Assembly: GCA_021234155.1 (NCBI GenBank)
Contig: JAJEKV010000078.1
Location: 2,356,001-2,420,000, forward strand
Source: Isoetes taiwanensis
Taxonomy: Eukaryota; Streptophyta; Lycopodiopsida; Isoetales; Isoetaceae
Reading direction: 5' to 3'
Length of the DNA: 64,000 nt
Made by a program: the position numbers and the translations under genes. Position 1 is the stretch's first letter. The number at the start of each line of letters is the position of its first letter. Below, piece after piece: positions 24,452-34,690 of this stretch. Under the pieces are notes generated by a model. That model was given only the letters and a program-made list of their open reading frames with translations, was not told the DNA's origin and made no database searches.

Positions 24452-25829
24452 CTAGTATTTCTTTTTTATTTTTTGCTCTTTTAGATCCATTCTAGCACCC
24501 AAGGTTTCCGATTCTCCTGTTAAATGCTGCCAAAGAGAATGAGCAATATTCTTGAAAATGTGCATAGGATCTAGCAAATGAACCAACTCCAAGTCAATCC
24601 AGTATTCCAACGTAAAAAATATAGATAACCTTTTCATTAGAGGAGGAGTTTTCGCATTGGCATCTTTATAACCAGTCAAGTAATCCACATTGGGATTCAT
24701 CTCTTGCCAAGCATCCAACCAATCCTTGGGTGTCCATCGCTTTGGCTTCGATGTCTCATTAGAGCCAAGAATGGCCCTATGGCAAATATTTTTTATGCAC
24801 CAAATATATTTGTTTTTTCAGACGTTTGACCTATAAGAAGTCAAGCTAGTTCCACAAGATGGGCATTCACATGCACCACTTGTTTGTAGACCTGCAATGA
24901 GAATAAAAGGTAAAGTATTAAAATAATAATTGAACTCTGATATTCTTTTGCACTCTTACTATATCATACTGAAGCTTCAGAAAAACCTGGATAATCATGA
25001 AGAGTAAAGCATAAAGTCATGTGGAGGTTTAGAAATGTCATACATATGCACTTCCTTCCACAAGATTTCAAGTTCTTCTACTAAAGGTTCTAAGTATACA
25101 TCCATATTTTTCACTTTGTACTTTTCTATAATAACCCATTTTATGCTTAATACAAAGTAAAAATAAATTTATATAACATACGTACTTGGAATGATCAAAG
25201 TCAGCATGATGTGACCAGGCTTTGTGGCCATACATGGTGCCATATTATAGTTCACAATTGCCACAAGCCACACACTATGTGAGGATGATCTACTCCCCCA
25301 TCCGCAAACACCATCAATCCCTAGCCCAAGTCTAACGTTGTGAGGCTCTAATGCAAATATAGGCCACTTCTATTCTATTCTATTCTATTCTATTCTATTC
25401 TATTCTATTCTATTCTATTCTATTCTATTCTATTCTATTCTATTCTATTCTATTCTATTCTATTCTTCTATATTTCCACAAAGCCCCATCAGCAGGTAGT
25501 CTCATTTCTCCATCAGTGCCACAATGCCTTGCATGATAATCCATGAAATCTGCTAGGGTTGGTGATCGAAACATATGACGAAGGCGAGGAATTATAGGCA
25601 TATGACGTAACACCTTTCTTGCCACCTTCCTCTTCCTATCTTCTTCATAACGTGCTTCTTTACATATTGGGCATGCATCATGGTTTGGATAGTCTTTGCG
25701 AAATAAGATACAATCATTGACACATGCATGCACGATACTATATTCCACTCCTAAGGATGGTAATAGCTCTCTAGCTTCCCGCCTAGATTTTTGAAGACAA
25801 TGGCCATCGGGTGATATCTTATCAAGCAA
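24452..25829 (-). pseudogene. TNP2-type CACTA transposase core
   Basis: Starts MLDKISPDGHCLQKSRREAR and continues SLGVEYSIVHACVNDCILF with the paired cysteines CPICKEARY, then VLRHMPIIPRLRHMF. These are hallmarks of transposase family TNP2, the enzyme that cuts CACTA ends. After the pentanucleotide tract the protein resumes as FALEPHNVRLGLGIDGV and VAIVNYNMAPCMATKPG. Later come CECPSCGTSL and, at 24718-24452, LVHLLDPMHIFKNIAHSLW, the usual LDxMHxxKN block. Stops and frame changes occur between pieces. It cannot make a full protein. Confidence 0.85.
25371..25465. repeat. perfect (TATTC)19 microsatellite inside the transposase exon
   Basis: Nineteen uninterrupted TATTC units (95 bp). On the coding strand it interrupts the TNP2 frame between ALWKYRR and FALEPHNVRL and brings in TAG stops. 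Confidence 0.97.
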
Positions 25830-26201
25830 ACTATAAAAACATCAAATAACCATATCTGTATATGAACCCCCCACCAACACTGAAATAAAAGAATGAATTG
25901 CATGTACGTACCTAAAAAGGTTCAGACACACTACTATTGCTCCAACCAACTTTGTGTTGGAGATTTACGATAAGCATACATGTGGCAAGGCGAGATACAT
26001 GGGCATTTGGAAACAATGGCGTACTTGCCTCATTATGGAGATACGTTGCCTTATCAATGCATGGTTCATCATCTACTTCATTAGCACCATCATTGTTTTC
26101 ACGACTATTGGCTAGCTTGTTGGAAAAAAATTTGTGATCATATTGTGAATTGCCCCCTCACCAACAAAAGTACATTGCATGCTAGACTCTTCACTAGGTG
26201 A

Positions 26202-26651
26202 CTATATGGCCAGATAAAGATGTATAAGAAGCGAATAGAAATAGAAGAATGAAGATACATAATAAATGTTACAAGAGACAAAGAAATTTAACATTTTCCT
26301 TCTATTTGGAACAAATAAATACAAGAATGATACACTCATAGTATTTGCATAATGTTCGAGGTTATTTTCTTCATCAAATTGCCTCGGCCGACTACGACAT
26401 ATTCCATACTTTGCTTCGTGATCCAATCGAACGTGATATGAACAGTTTGTCTCGTTACACTTGTTGCACCAACAAGTGACTCGACGAAGGTAGAGAACTT
26501 CCGTCGGGTCTCTCCTAGCCCTTTCTCTATACCTTCGTTGGGAGGAAGATGATGAATTTAATGAAGAAGAGGTTGAAGAAGATGATTTGGCTACCTGGCG
26601 TGGCAAACAATCGTTCCCACTATTGTAGCTACTAGTCCCAGAGCTCGACAT
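26202..26651 (-). CDS. putative N-terminal exon of the CACTA protein
   Basis: Starts MSSSGTSSYNSGNDCLPRQV, followed by a serine-rich stretch and a Cys-rich segment (CWCNKCNETNCSYHV). The position just upstream of the TNP2 core and the Cys/His pattern suggest the transposase-associated N-terminal part, but the match is weak. Confidence 0.35.
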   Translation of the reverse strand: MSSSGTSSYNSGNDCLPRQVAKSSSSTSSSLNSSSSSQRRYRERARRDPTEVLYLRRVTCWCNKCNETNCSYHVRLDHEAKYGICRSRPRQFDEENNLEHYANTMSVSFLYLFVPNRRKMLNFFVSCNIYYVSSFFYFYSLLIHLYLAI

Positions 26652-28297
26652 TGCATTTGATATTTGTAAATAGATCTAGTACGCAAAACCTATGGTACGA
26701 ATCAATCTTGTTAATTTGGAATTTTCCGGTTTGGTGAAAAATATTTTTTGAATTTTTCTTAATTTGATTTCCTAAGATTTTAGAGGCTTTGGCGACCGAA
26801 AATATTTCCCGATTCTCCAAAAATCGCAGAAGTTTACAAAATTTCTTAATATTTTTTCCTTAAAGATCAAAATGGAGGAGTTTCCTCTTCTGCGGCATGC
26901 GCGGGAAGGAGCACGGTTGTAGGGTAATGGCATGCATGTATTCGTTTGCGTCGTTAATGTGGCAATTTGTCTAAAGGAAGAAATATATTGCAATCATAAA
27001 CTTTGGAGTGTATGTGGCGATCCAAATGCACAGCAGTATGAACAATTGCATTGGTATTTCTGAGAAGAGAAACTCTTAATTGCTCTGGTTGGTTGAAGAA
27101 GCTGACAAATGGACCCGAGCAAGGGATCAGACACATTACCCTAAACTCTGATCCGGAGCTTACGTATTATGTGATATGCTGGCAACAGAAACAGATCAAG
27201 ATGCATTTGTTCCATTGCTTGAAAACTCCCTTTCTTTTCCTTATCAAAGTATGCTCTTTCTGCATGCAACTTAGGTATATTCGATTTATCCACTTAGTTC
27301 TTTTTGCTTGAATCTGTCGTTGTTGCTGGAGTGCGCCATGGCCTCAAGTTTTCTTTTCTTACTCACAAAAAGAAATGATTCTTGCAGGTTGTCTAACGTA
27401 CAATTTCTTTCACCGCCTGGCTTGGTTACAGAGCTACCTCTCGAGTAATCCCTTTATCTCAGGTAATTTAATTTATGGCTTTTCATCTTTAAAGTGAGCC
27501 CTCTACCCATTCTGCTATCATTTTTAGAATTTGCTTAACATGAATGAATGCAAACTGGAGTGCAGCAAGACTCACACATTTGTGTTGCATGCACATGTTT
27601 GAATGTGTAGATCTGTAGGTCTATTGTTTTTACTATAACTAGCAGAATATCTCTTTGCTGTAGAACATTGGTTTAGCAACTAATTCATTTAGGTTGCACA
27701 GGAAACACATGGACATATACTGATTTATCATGGATTATCGAAAAGAACTATTGTTGATAGTTTGTAGTATTCGTTTCTTTAAAGGGAGGCATTAATTTCA
27801 AGGATCTATCCCCCGTTGCATGGAATCACAGGTTGTGCAGAGAGTAAAGAAGGAACTGGAATGGCCCTCAAATTTTTGCAATTAAGGTAAATATTGAGCG
27901 TATCCAATCTGTTATGTTTATGCTAGCATCAAAGCCTCCCTTTTCCAGCTAGCAGGTTCGTTGTTCTTGCAGATTCCTCTTCTCGATATCAGTCATTTCT
28001 TACAGTTTTCTTCTATCATATATTATCAATGGTTCTTTGTTAGTGTGTTGTATTGATATTATTCTATAATGAGTTAAAGTTTATGTTTCTCCATGATATT
28101 TTGTTGGGCACTATTTTCTGGCCTTATATTTCCAGGTATATTTGTTCAGTTTCGCAAGCTTTAGAGCAAGCATCACTCCTGCTTTTGGAACCACTTCGAT
28201 ATTCGGAAGCATTTGCCTCATCTGCAATCTTTGGTAAGTTTAGCATTTTTACACATCTTTGTCTGTAATGCAACATATTATGAGAAGAGCATAGTCA
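26652..28297. other. no firm gene; one exon-like piece near 28149-28232
   Basis: The plus strand at about 28149-28232 reads VSQALEQASLLLLEPLRYSE and AFASSAIFG, bounded by ttcag and a perfect donor (gtaagt). It looks like a real internal exon of an unknown gene, perhaps a fragment. The rest holds nothing I recognise. Confidence 0.3.
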
Positions 28298-28326
28298 CTA
28301 GAAACGTGTGCCCGACAATGCCGGGC
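28298..28326 (-). mobile_element. Helitron 3' terminus 3
   Basis: On the minus strand gcccggcattgtcgggc (hairpin, one mismatch) is followed by acacgttt and CTAG, then T. Same family as termini 1, 2 and 4. The element lies to the right and is interrupted by the LTR retrotransposon that starts at 28491. Confidence 0.6.
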
Positions 28327-28495
28327 ATTAGTCCTGGATGTGTGGAATGAGTAGACATGAGGAAGTTTGTAGCTTTAGTAATAAGCTATAAATGTAGTCA
28401 GTGTTTATAGACGTAATGTAATACCAACTGTAAAGGGTTTAATGGATGCATTGCATTAGCCCTATGCACATGGAATGGGCATTAACATAGTGCTG

Positions 28496-29155
28496 TGATA
28501 CAACGGAGTATTCTTCAAACAAATTCAATCACTAAAAGCAAAAGAAAAGCTTCCCTTCAATCTTTAGAAGGTTTAGACCACCCAACCGGGTTCGGGCTTT
28601 ACTACAGGAATTCGTTATCCTGCTGGCACCACAAACTGAATTACAATCTTAAAGGAATTCAAAGAACAAACTCCAGCAAGGAAGGCTTTAACAAGGCAAG
28701 GAGATCACTCAATCAAGCAACCGGATTTCTGCTCCAGTATCAAAGAGGTCGGCTGCTTATATAGGCTGGGTCCGTCTATTTTGAAATATCCCTTTTACGA
28801 TCCAAAAATATCTATCTAAAGGAAAAAGATCCTAAAGATGCTAAAATCGGCCAGAGATATCAATAGCTCTGCCTTTTTCCAAAATAAAATCGATCTTTCT
28901 CTCGATCGGATCCCGAAGATCGTAGCAGGTCCCGGATATTTCCCGAATTGCCGCGTTAGTTATCCAGCCCCTTTGTTTTGTTGTTGTTGATTTTAAAGCC
29001 AATGGTTCATTATAACATTAAATCTCTAAATTGCCAACATTGGCCCTAATGGCATAATAGATATACTATCTCTAAATAATTTACTAATCTTTAAACTATG
29101 GATTCCCGATGCGTGAACCCGAACCGCTCCCCCGAGCCGGCTTTGAGCCGTAACA
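28496..29155 (-). repeat. 3' LTR
   Basis: 660 bp, with TG...CA ends on the element strand (TGTTACGG ... GTATCA). It closely resembles 34051-34685 but has small indels, for example extra bases near 28880-28990. Confidence 0.93.
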
Positions 29156-29175
29156 ATCCTTCCCTTCCCGAGGTT
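29156..29175 (-). promoter_or_regulatory. polypurine tract of the LTR retrotransposon
   Basis: On the element strand ctcgggaagggaaggat runs directly into the 3' LTR. This is the usual plus-strand primer. Confidence 0.7.
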
Positions 29176-29491
29176 TAAACGTCCGCGTTAACCTTGAGGG
29201 AAAATTGTCTATCCTAGTTCTTTTAAGGATATTTAATCCTATAGCCTCAGTTAGAGGTTACGGACTTCTCATTTCAATTCAATTAGAAATGGCCTCAATT
29301 CCATTAGAGGGCTTTTGTTCCCTTTTCCGTTAGGGATGACCTCAATTCAGTTAGAGGTCTTAATATCTTTACAATCGTTAGTAAAGAATTCTATGCATAT
29401 CAATATCTAGATATTTTATCAATAAAATAATTGCAATTATAATAATATAGAATTCCGATTATAAGGTTTGAAAATCTCTGAACTTTGTCAA

Positions 29492-30034
29492 TCAGTCTTG
29501 CAAAGTTCTTTCATATTCTTCCACCAAGGAATCGTATTCTTTTAATTGAGTCCTAGAATACCATACCGCATCGGTGGATGGATGAAATTTAAATTTCACG
29601 AGATACCTTCGATAAGAGGAACTTCTAGTCTCCTTATCTTGATGTGTCAATATTTTCTCCGGTTCCAGCGCCTCTTCATCATCTTTAATGTTGGGAGGTT
29701 CCGATTGCTCCATTCTCTGCAAAATCTCAGGAGAAATTTCACTTCCCTTATAGGGTTTTAGAATACCCACATTAAAAACTGGGTGCAAGTTAGTCCATTT
29801 CCCATATAAATGTAAACGATAAGCATTCTCACCGACTTTGTCGTCAATTTGGAATGGACCATAATACCTAGGGGCCAGTTTTACATACCGATTACCCATC
29901 TTCCGTAGACGCTTCTTTAGAAGATGAATCCAAACCCATTGATCTTTTTTGTACTCAACCCTTTTTCGTTTCTTTGCAAGTTTGGAAGCCATCAATTCTT
30001 GACTTTTTTGGATTCGAGCTTTTACCTCACGCAA
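29492..30034 (-). pseudogene. integrase C-terminus and chromodomain
   Basis: 180 aa. Residues about 25-110 are the integrase C-terminal part: KDQWVWIHLLKKRLRKMG, then KLAPRYYGPFQIDDKVGENA (the GPF/Y motif) and YGKWTNLHPVFNVGILKPY. The C-terminal 60 residues form a chromodomain (EPEKILTHQDKETRSSSYRR, YLVKFKFHPSTDAVW), which in chromoviruses guides integration to chromatin. The frame differs from the upstream integrase piece, so a frameshift separates them. Confidence 0.85.
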
Positions 30035-30864
30035 GATATCTCAAAAGTCCGTGTGGCTTCATCGAAGCGGGTATTTCTCCACCAAGTTTCGCAATTGGGG
30101 ATTCCAAAGAATATCTCACACCACTTCAAAAGGAGTTCTTTGGGTAACCGAAAGTGTACCGTGTTATTATAGGCAAACTCCAAGAGATAAAGATATTCTT
30201 CCCAATCGGCTTTTCCTTTCAAAGAACATAAGATCTCAAAGATATCCTCAATAACTCGATTTACTACCTCCTCGGTCGACCATCCGTTTGGGGATGATAT
30301 GCAGTGGAATACTTTAGAGTCGTACCTAAGTTTTTCATAAGTCCACCCCAAAATTTGCTACAGAATAGGGGATCCCTATCTGTTATGATTGCATCTGGCA
30401 TCCCATGGATCTTAAATATTTCCTTTAAGAAAATCTTGCTTGCTTGCGGAGCAGTCATGCTAGATTTACAAGGAATAAAATGAGCCTGTTTAGACAACCT
30501 GTCTACTACTGTCCAAATTTGATCATTCTTGTGGATAGTCTTCGGTAACCCTTGAATAAAATCCATGGTAATATGCTTCCATGGTTTCTGAATAGGCAAA
30601 GGTCAGTACTAATCCAAAGAAGCTTACCGTAGAAGCTTTTACTTGTTGACAAATAAGACATGCTTCGACATATTTTCTTACATCTCTTTCAAGCTTTGGC
30701 CAAAAGAAACGTCTTTTAACGGTTGCCAAAGTAGCTTGAATTCCTCTATGACCAGAATATGGAGGTTCATGACATTCCTGTATAACCTTCAACCTGTATG
30801 CTTGTGTAACACAAGTACGATTTCGGTAGAGTAATAACCCATTATGAATTCTGTACTCTGCCAA
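30022..30864 (-). pseudogene. integrase zinc-binding and catalytic domain, frameshifted
   Basis: Three overlapping frames. 30864-30523 has the HHCC zinc domain (HEPPYSGHRGIQATLATVKR ... YVEACLICQQVK). 30599-30264 has catalytic core motifs HITMDFIQGLP and DAIITDRDPLFCSKFW, ending TAYHPQTDG. 30351-30022 continues TEEVVNRVIEDI with the catalytic Glu, and LLEFAYNNTVH. The D, D and E residues are present but spread over three frames, so at least two frameshifts have inactivated it. Confidence 0.88.
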
Positions 30865-30888
30865 AGCTCTTCCATCCTTTTGTACCTG

Positions 30889-32061
30889 TTATGAAGTAGC
30901 GAAGGAGGGATCGCTCACATATTCCTTTTTCATAGGTTCCAAATCAACAAATTCTGCTACAGATATAGCTTGAATACTTATCCGACTTAATGCATCTGCA
31001 ACCTGGTTCTCCTTCCCAGGCTTATATTCAAGCTGCATCCCTTCAAAATCCTTTATAGTGTCAATAAGCTTTAGTTGCCGTGCATTGATAATATCCTGCG
31101 TTTGTATATGTTTCAAACTTTGCTGATCAAAGCGAGCTACAAACTTAGATCCCATAAGATAATGCCTCCACTTCTTAAGCGCATGAACTAAGGCAATCAA
31201 TTCCTTCTCATAAGTGCTATACTTTTGTTCTAATGGTTTAAGCATTCGGCTGACATAAGCTAATGGATGTCCATCTTGCATCAATACTGCACCAATAGCA
31301 TTTCCACTTGCATCCGAACAAACTGTAAAAGGCTTATTCCAATCAGGTAGCACTAATACCGGTTCAGTTGCCATGCTCTCTTTCAGAATTCGGAAAGCTT
31401 CCTCGGCTTCCGGATTCCAAGCAAAGGGGGTATCTTTCTTTAAAAACTTGCTAAGAGGAAGGGTTATTTTTGCAAAATCCTTCACAAATCTGCGATAGTA
31501 ACTGCATAACTGTACAAAAGATCGTAAGTCCTTGAGGTTTTCAGGCCGTGGCCAATCAATAATAACCCTAATCTTTTCGGGATCCATCCGTATGCCTTCT
31601 TTGGATATGATATGACCTAAATATCCAACTTCTTGCATAAAGAACCTGCTTTTGGACTCATTAACAAACAACTTATTTTGCCTCAGAAGGTCAAAAACCT
31701 GTTGAAGGTGCTTCTTATGATCCTCAATAGTTCTACTATATATAAGTATATCATCAAAGAAGACTACCACACTTTTTCCTAATACGGGTGCTAGAACTCT
31801 CCCCATAAGACGGCAGAAAGTTGCCGGGGCATTGGTTAGACCAAAAGGCATTACACGAAACTCATAGTGACCAAAGGTTGTTCTGAATGCCGTTTTACCA
31901 ATGTCTTCTTCCTTTATTCGGATCTGGTGATATCCTGATTTCAAATCAATTTTGCTAAATATACAGGCACCTCGTAATTCATCAAATAAATCATCAGCTC
32001 TAGGCACTGGAAATTTATCTTTGACAGTCAGCTTATTAAGAGCTCTATAATCCACACACAT
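30889..32061 (-). pseudogene. reverse transcriptase and RNase H
   Basis: 390 aa. RT motifs: MCVDYRALNKLTVKDKFPVP, DLKSGYHQIRI, FGLTNAPATF and the catalytic VVFFDDILIYS. RNase H follows with FTVCSDASGNAIGAVL, YSTYEKELIALV and NQVADALSR, holding the acidic residues. It is a Ty3/gypsy polymerase that copies the element RNA. One in-frame stop after FATS separates it from the integrase frame at 30864, and a frameshift near 32100 separates it from the N-terminal RT piece. Confidence 0.93.
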
Positions 32062-32492
32062 TCTATATCCCTTATCTTTCTTTTTGATAAGAATAACAGG
32101 TGCATATCAAATGGGGAACAGCTTGGTCGTATTAGCTGCCGTTCTAACATCTCTGCTATCTGTTTCTCAAGCTCTAATTTCTCAAAATGGCTGACTCTAT
32201 AAGGTGCCCTGTTTGGAGGTTTAGCATTTTCTTGCAACTGTATAGCATGATCCTCTGGACGATGAGGAGGTAGATATAAAGTTTCCTCATCTTTGAAGAG
32301 ATCGTCGAATTGTCTCAGAAAACTATGCAACTCGAGAGGCACCTGTGATGGTGGGTCAGAGTTTCTCAAGTAAATAAAGTATGATTCAGCTTCACCCTGT
32401 ATTAACTTCTTAGCTTCAGAGTATGTCAGTAAGGGTTCAACTTGAAATGTGGAATTGCATACCTGCGGCTTCAAGGGTTGCCCTTCAACCAT
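32028..32492 (-). pseudogene. N-terminal part of RT with protease-RT linker
   Basis: Carries LPPHRPEDHAIQLQENAKPP and APYRVSHFEKLELEKQIAEM, the usual fingers region upstream of the gypsy RT core. Past about 32115 the frame goes out of register with the core, so a frameshift lies there. Confidence 0.85.
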
Positions 32493-32707
32493 TATAATTC
32501 TTGTCTTTTCCCCTCGTAATTAGGTCGGGCATCAAATTGTTCTCGCCATCCCATTCCTAATATCACATCCATAGTTCCTAGAGGGCCATAATCAAAACTC
32601 TTTCTTGAATCTTGCCCTATTTGGTTGGGAGCTACCACATAATTATCACACCGATTCCTAGGACCTTTCAATCCTCGCATGGCCCGTGATTTTTGTTTGC
32701 AAATCAC
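32492..32707 (-). pseudogene. aspartic protease, C-terminal part
   Basis: The segment MDVILGMGWREQFDARPNY matches the end of gypsy proteases (DVILGMDWL...). The active-site DSGA region should lie upstream near 32710-32770, where I see only a degraded match to DDGSTH. The stop at 32772 separates it from gag. Confidence 0.7.
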
Positions 32708-32771
32708 GGATAGGTAATTCTAATTTGTACACCAAGTCCCGCGCGAGATAAAATCATGTGTTGAACCATCA

Positions 32772-34073
32772 TCAAGTAAAAACAGTCACATCTTGACCTT
32801 TTCTTGGACCTTTTATTTTAAATGACCATGCTTCAAGACCCTCAGATCGTCTTGACAAATTCTTTAGGGTAATGCAATTTGCGATCTCCCTTTTTCCTCG
32901 CTCAATGGCTGCAAGCTTTCCTTTATTTCTTTCCTCTCCCTCCCCCGGAAGTTTCGGTCTATCTTCCACATGGTGAGATTGAGCAACTTGCCTTTCCTTA
33001 GGTGGCGGCTCTTTAAACTGCACTTTCTTTGTATTTTTATCTGCCGGGGCTGTATTCTTCGGACAGTTGGATTGATAATGTGGACCCCCACAGTTATAAC
33101 ATCCAGTCTTTGGCCCTTTACTCTGTTCATGTTTAGTCTTATGTCCATTATTAGAGCGTTTTCCATTCCTCCCATTAAATCGGGTCTTACGCTCTTCCCT
33201 GCCCCTTTTATTTTTCTTATCCCTTCTATTTTCAAATTTTTTACGCTTTGGTCTTTTCTGTTCACGAGAAGGCGCTCCTTCCCATTTAACCAACTTACGA
33301 GCCTTGGGGTTCAACTTTCGTTCTGCAGCTCTTGCGTTTTTAATTGCATCTTCCATGTTAACTGGTTCAATAAGATCTAACTCTGCAAATATGTCCTCCC
33401 TCAACCCATTCACAAACTTCCTTAAGAGTTCGTGTTCACCCAAGTTCCTAACTTGTGAACCTAGATGACTAAATTTCATATAATATTCGGACACTGTTTC
33501 ACCATCATCCTGTTTAACAAGGTCCCATTCTTTTTGCAATATCCTGTAATAATTTGCAGGCAAATAATGGGCTTCAAATGTACTACAAAAAACTGCCCAT
33601 GAGTTAACTTCAGGCTGCATCAATCTGCGACCTTGCCACCAAACTTGAGCTTGTTCATCTAAATCTGTGTCCATAGCTTGCAGTTTCTCCTGTTCGGTCG
33701 CGTTAACTCTCTCAAAGAACTTTTCCCATATCCCCAAGAAACTTATTACTTGCATTGGCTTAACAGACACTCCGCCAGTAAAGTATGGCAGATCAACTTT
33801 TTCCAGCCATTTAGGAGCCTTATCCCTTTTAGTTGACGTATCGGTTTCAGTAGTCTTTAGAGGCCCTGGGTTGCCAGTATCTGGCGGCGGATTTTCAGGT
33901 GGTGGTGGATGAGCAGGTGGAGGGTCTCTGGGTAATGGAGGTGGCTGGGCATTACTGGGAAGAAAACCATAAAGTAGAGCAATCTGCTCCAATTTGTATT
34001 GGTAATCCTCTGGGGATGTAGGTTGTGGCAGTGCTATCTGGGTACCAACTTGATACAACAGAGTATTCTTCAA
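32772..34073 (-). CDS. gag polyprotein
   Basis: 433 aa. Order: a proline-rich N-terminal part, the retrotransposon gag core (VWWQGRRLMQ, WAVFCSTFEAHYLPANYYR, VSEYYMKFSHL, LLRKFVNGLR), a basic region, and one zinc knuckle CYNCGGPHYQSNC (CX2CX3HX4C). It packages the element RNA. The frame is fully open. Its only upstream ATG, at 34073, lies 23 bp inside the 5' LTR, so the leader between LTR and gag is essentially absent. Either translation starts in the LTR-encoded part of the RNA, or the leader was lost. Confidence 0.93.
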   Translation of the reverse strand: MKNTLLYQVGTQIALPQPTSPEDYQYKLEQIALLYGFLPSNAQPPPLPRDPPPAHPPPPENPPPDTGNPGPLKTTETDTSTKRDKAPKWLEKVDLPYFTGGVSVKPMQVISFLGIWEKFFERVNATEQEKLQAMDTDLDEQAQVWWQGRRLMQPEVNSWAVFCSTFEAHYLPANYYRILQKEWDLVKQDDGETVSEYYMKFSHLGSQVRNLGEHELLRKFVNGLREDIFAELDLIEPVNMEDAIKNARAAERKLNPKARKLVKWEGAPSREQKRPKRKKFENRRDKKNKRGREERKTRFNGRNGKRSNNGHKTKHEQSKGPKTGCYNCGGPHYQSNCPKNTAPADKNTKKVQFKEPPPKERQVAQSHHVEDRPKLPGEGEERNKGKLAAIERGKREIANCITLKNLSRRSEGLEAWSFKIKGPRKGQDVTVFT

Positions 34074-34685
34074 ACAAATTCAATCACTAAAAGCAAAAGA
34101 AAAGCTTCCCTTCAACCTTTAGAAGGTTTAGACCACCCAACCGGGTTCGGGCTTTACTACAGGAATTCGTTATCCTGCTGGCACCACAAACTGAATTACA
34201 ATCTTAAAGGAATTCAAAGAACAAACTCCAGCAAGGAAGGCTTTAACAAGGCAAGGAGATCACTCAATCAAGCAACCGGATTTCTGCTCCAGTATCAAAG
34301 AGGTCGGCTGCTTATATAGGCTGGGTCCGTCTATTTTGAAATATCCCTTTTACGATCCAAAAATATCTATCTAAAGGAAAAAGATCCTAAGATGCTAAAA
34401 TCGGCCAGAGATATCAATAGCTCTGCCTTTTTCCAGTCGGATCGATCTTTCTCTGATTGGATCCGGAAGATCGTAGCAGGTCCGGGATATTTCCCGTTGA
34501 ATTGCCGCATCCCGTTATCAGCCCGGTTCATTATAATATTAAACCTCTAAATTGCCAACATTGGCCCTAGTGGCTTAATAGAAATACTATCTCTAAATAA
34601 TTTACAAATGTTTAAACTATGGATTCCCGATGCGTGAACCCGAACCGCTCCCCCGAGCCGGCTTTGAGCCGTAACATGCGTAACA
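34051..34685 (-). repeat. 5' LTR
   Basis: 635 bp. It would contain the element's promoter. At its outer end it has nine extra bases (TGTTACGCA) before the TGTTACGG that begins the 3' LTR. The target duplication TGCTG follows directly at 34686, which fixes this outer border. Confidence 0.92.
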
Positions 34686-34690
34686 TGCTG

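Larger units (their letters stand above)
23024..26651 (-). mobile_element. CACTA (En/Spm) transposon, coding part, decayed
   Basis: Minus-strand pieces appear in the order expected of a plant CACTA transposase: an N-terminal exon (26651-26202), the TNP2 domain (25829-24452), a DUF4218-like region (24373-23413) and a C-terminal piece with YVGILTDIIELDYPSG (23266-23024). They are split by introns, stop codons and a (TATTC)19 tract. I could not find the CACTA termini or the 3-bp target duplication. Confidence 0.85.
28491..34690 (-). mobile_element. Ty3/gypsy chromovirus LTR retrotransposon, complete but mutated
   Basis: Both LTRs are present (28496-29155 and 34051-34685) and are flanked by an identical 5-bp target duplication TGCTG (28491-28495 and 34686-34690). 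The coding order on the minus strand is gag, protease, RT, RNase H, integrase, chromodomain, which defines a chromovirus. A purine-rich tract (gggaagggaagg) abuts the 3' LTR. A possible primer site starting TGGTACC lies a few bases inside the 5' LTR border. Frameshifts and stops in pol show it is no longer autonomous. Confidence 0.95.

Noticed and set aside
32970-33380. 136-aa plus-strand ORF
   Set aside because: It lies antisense to the well-supported gag gene and is a shadow of its codon pattern.
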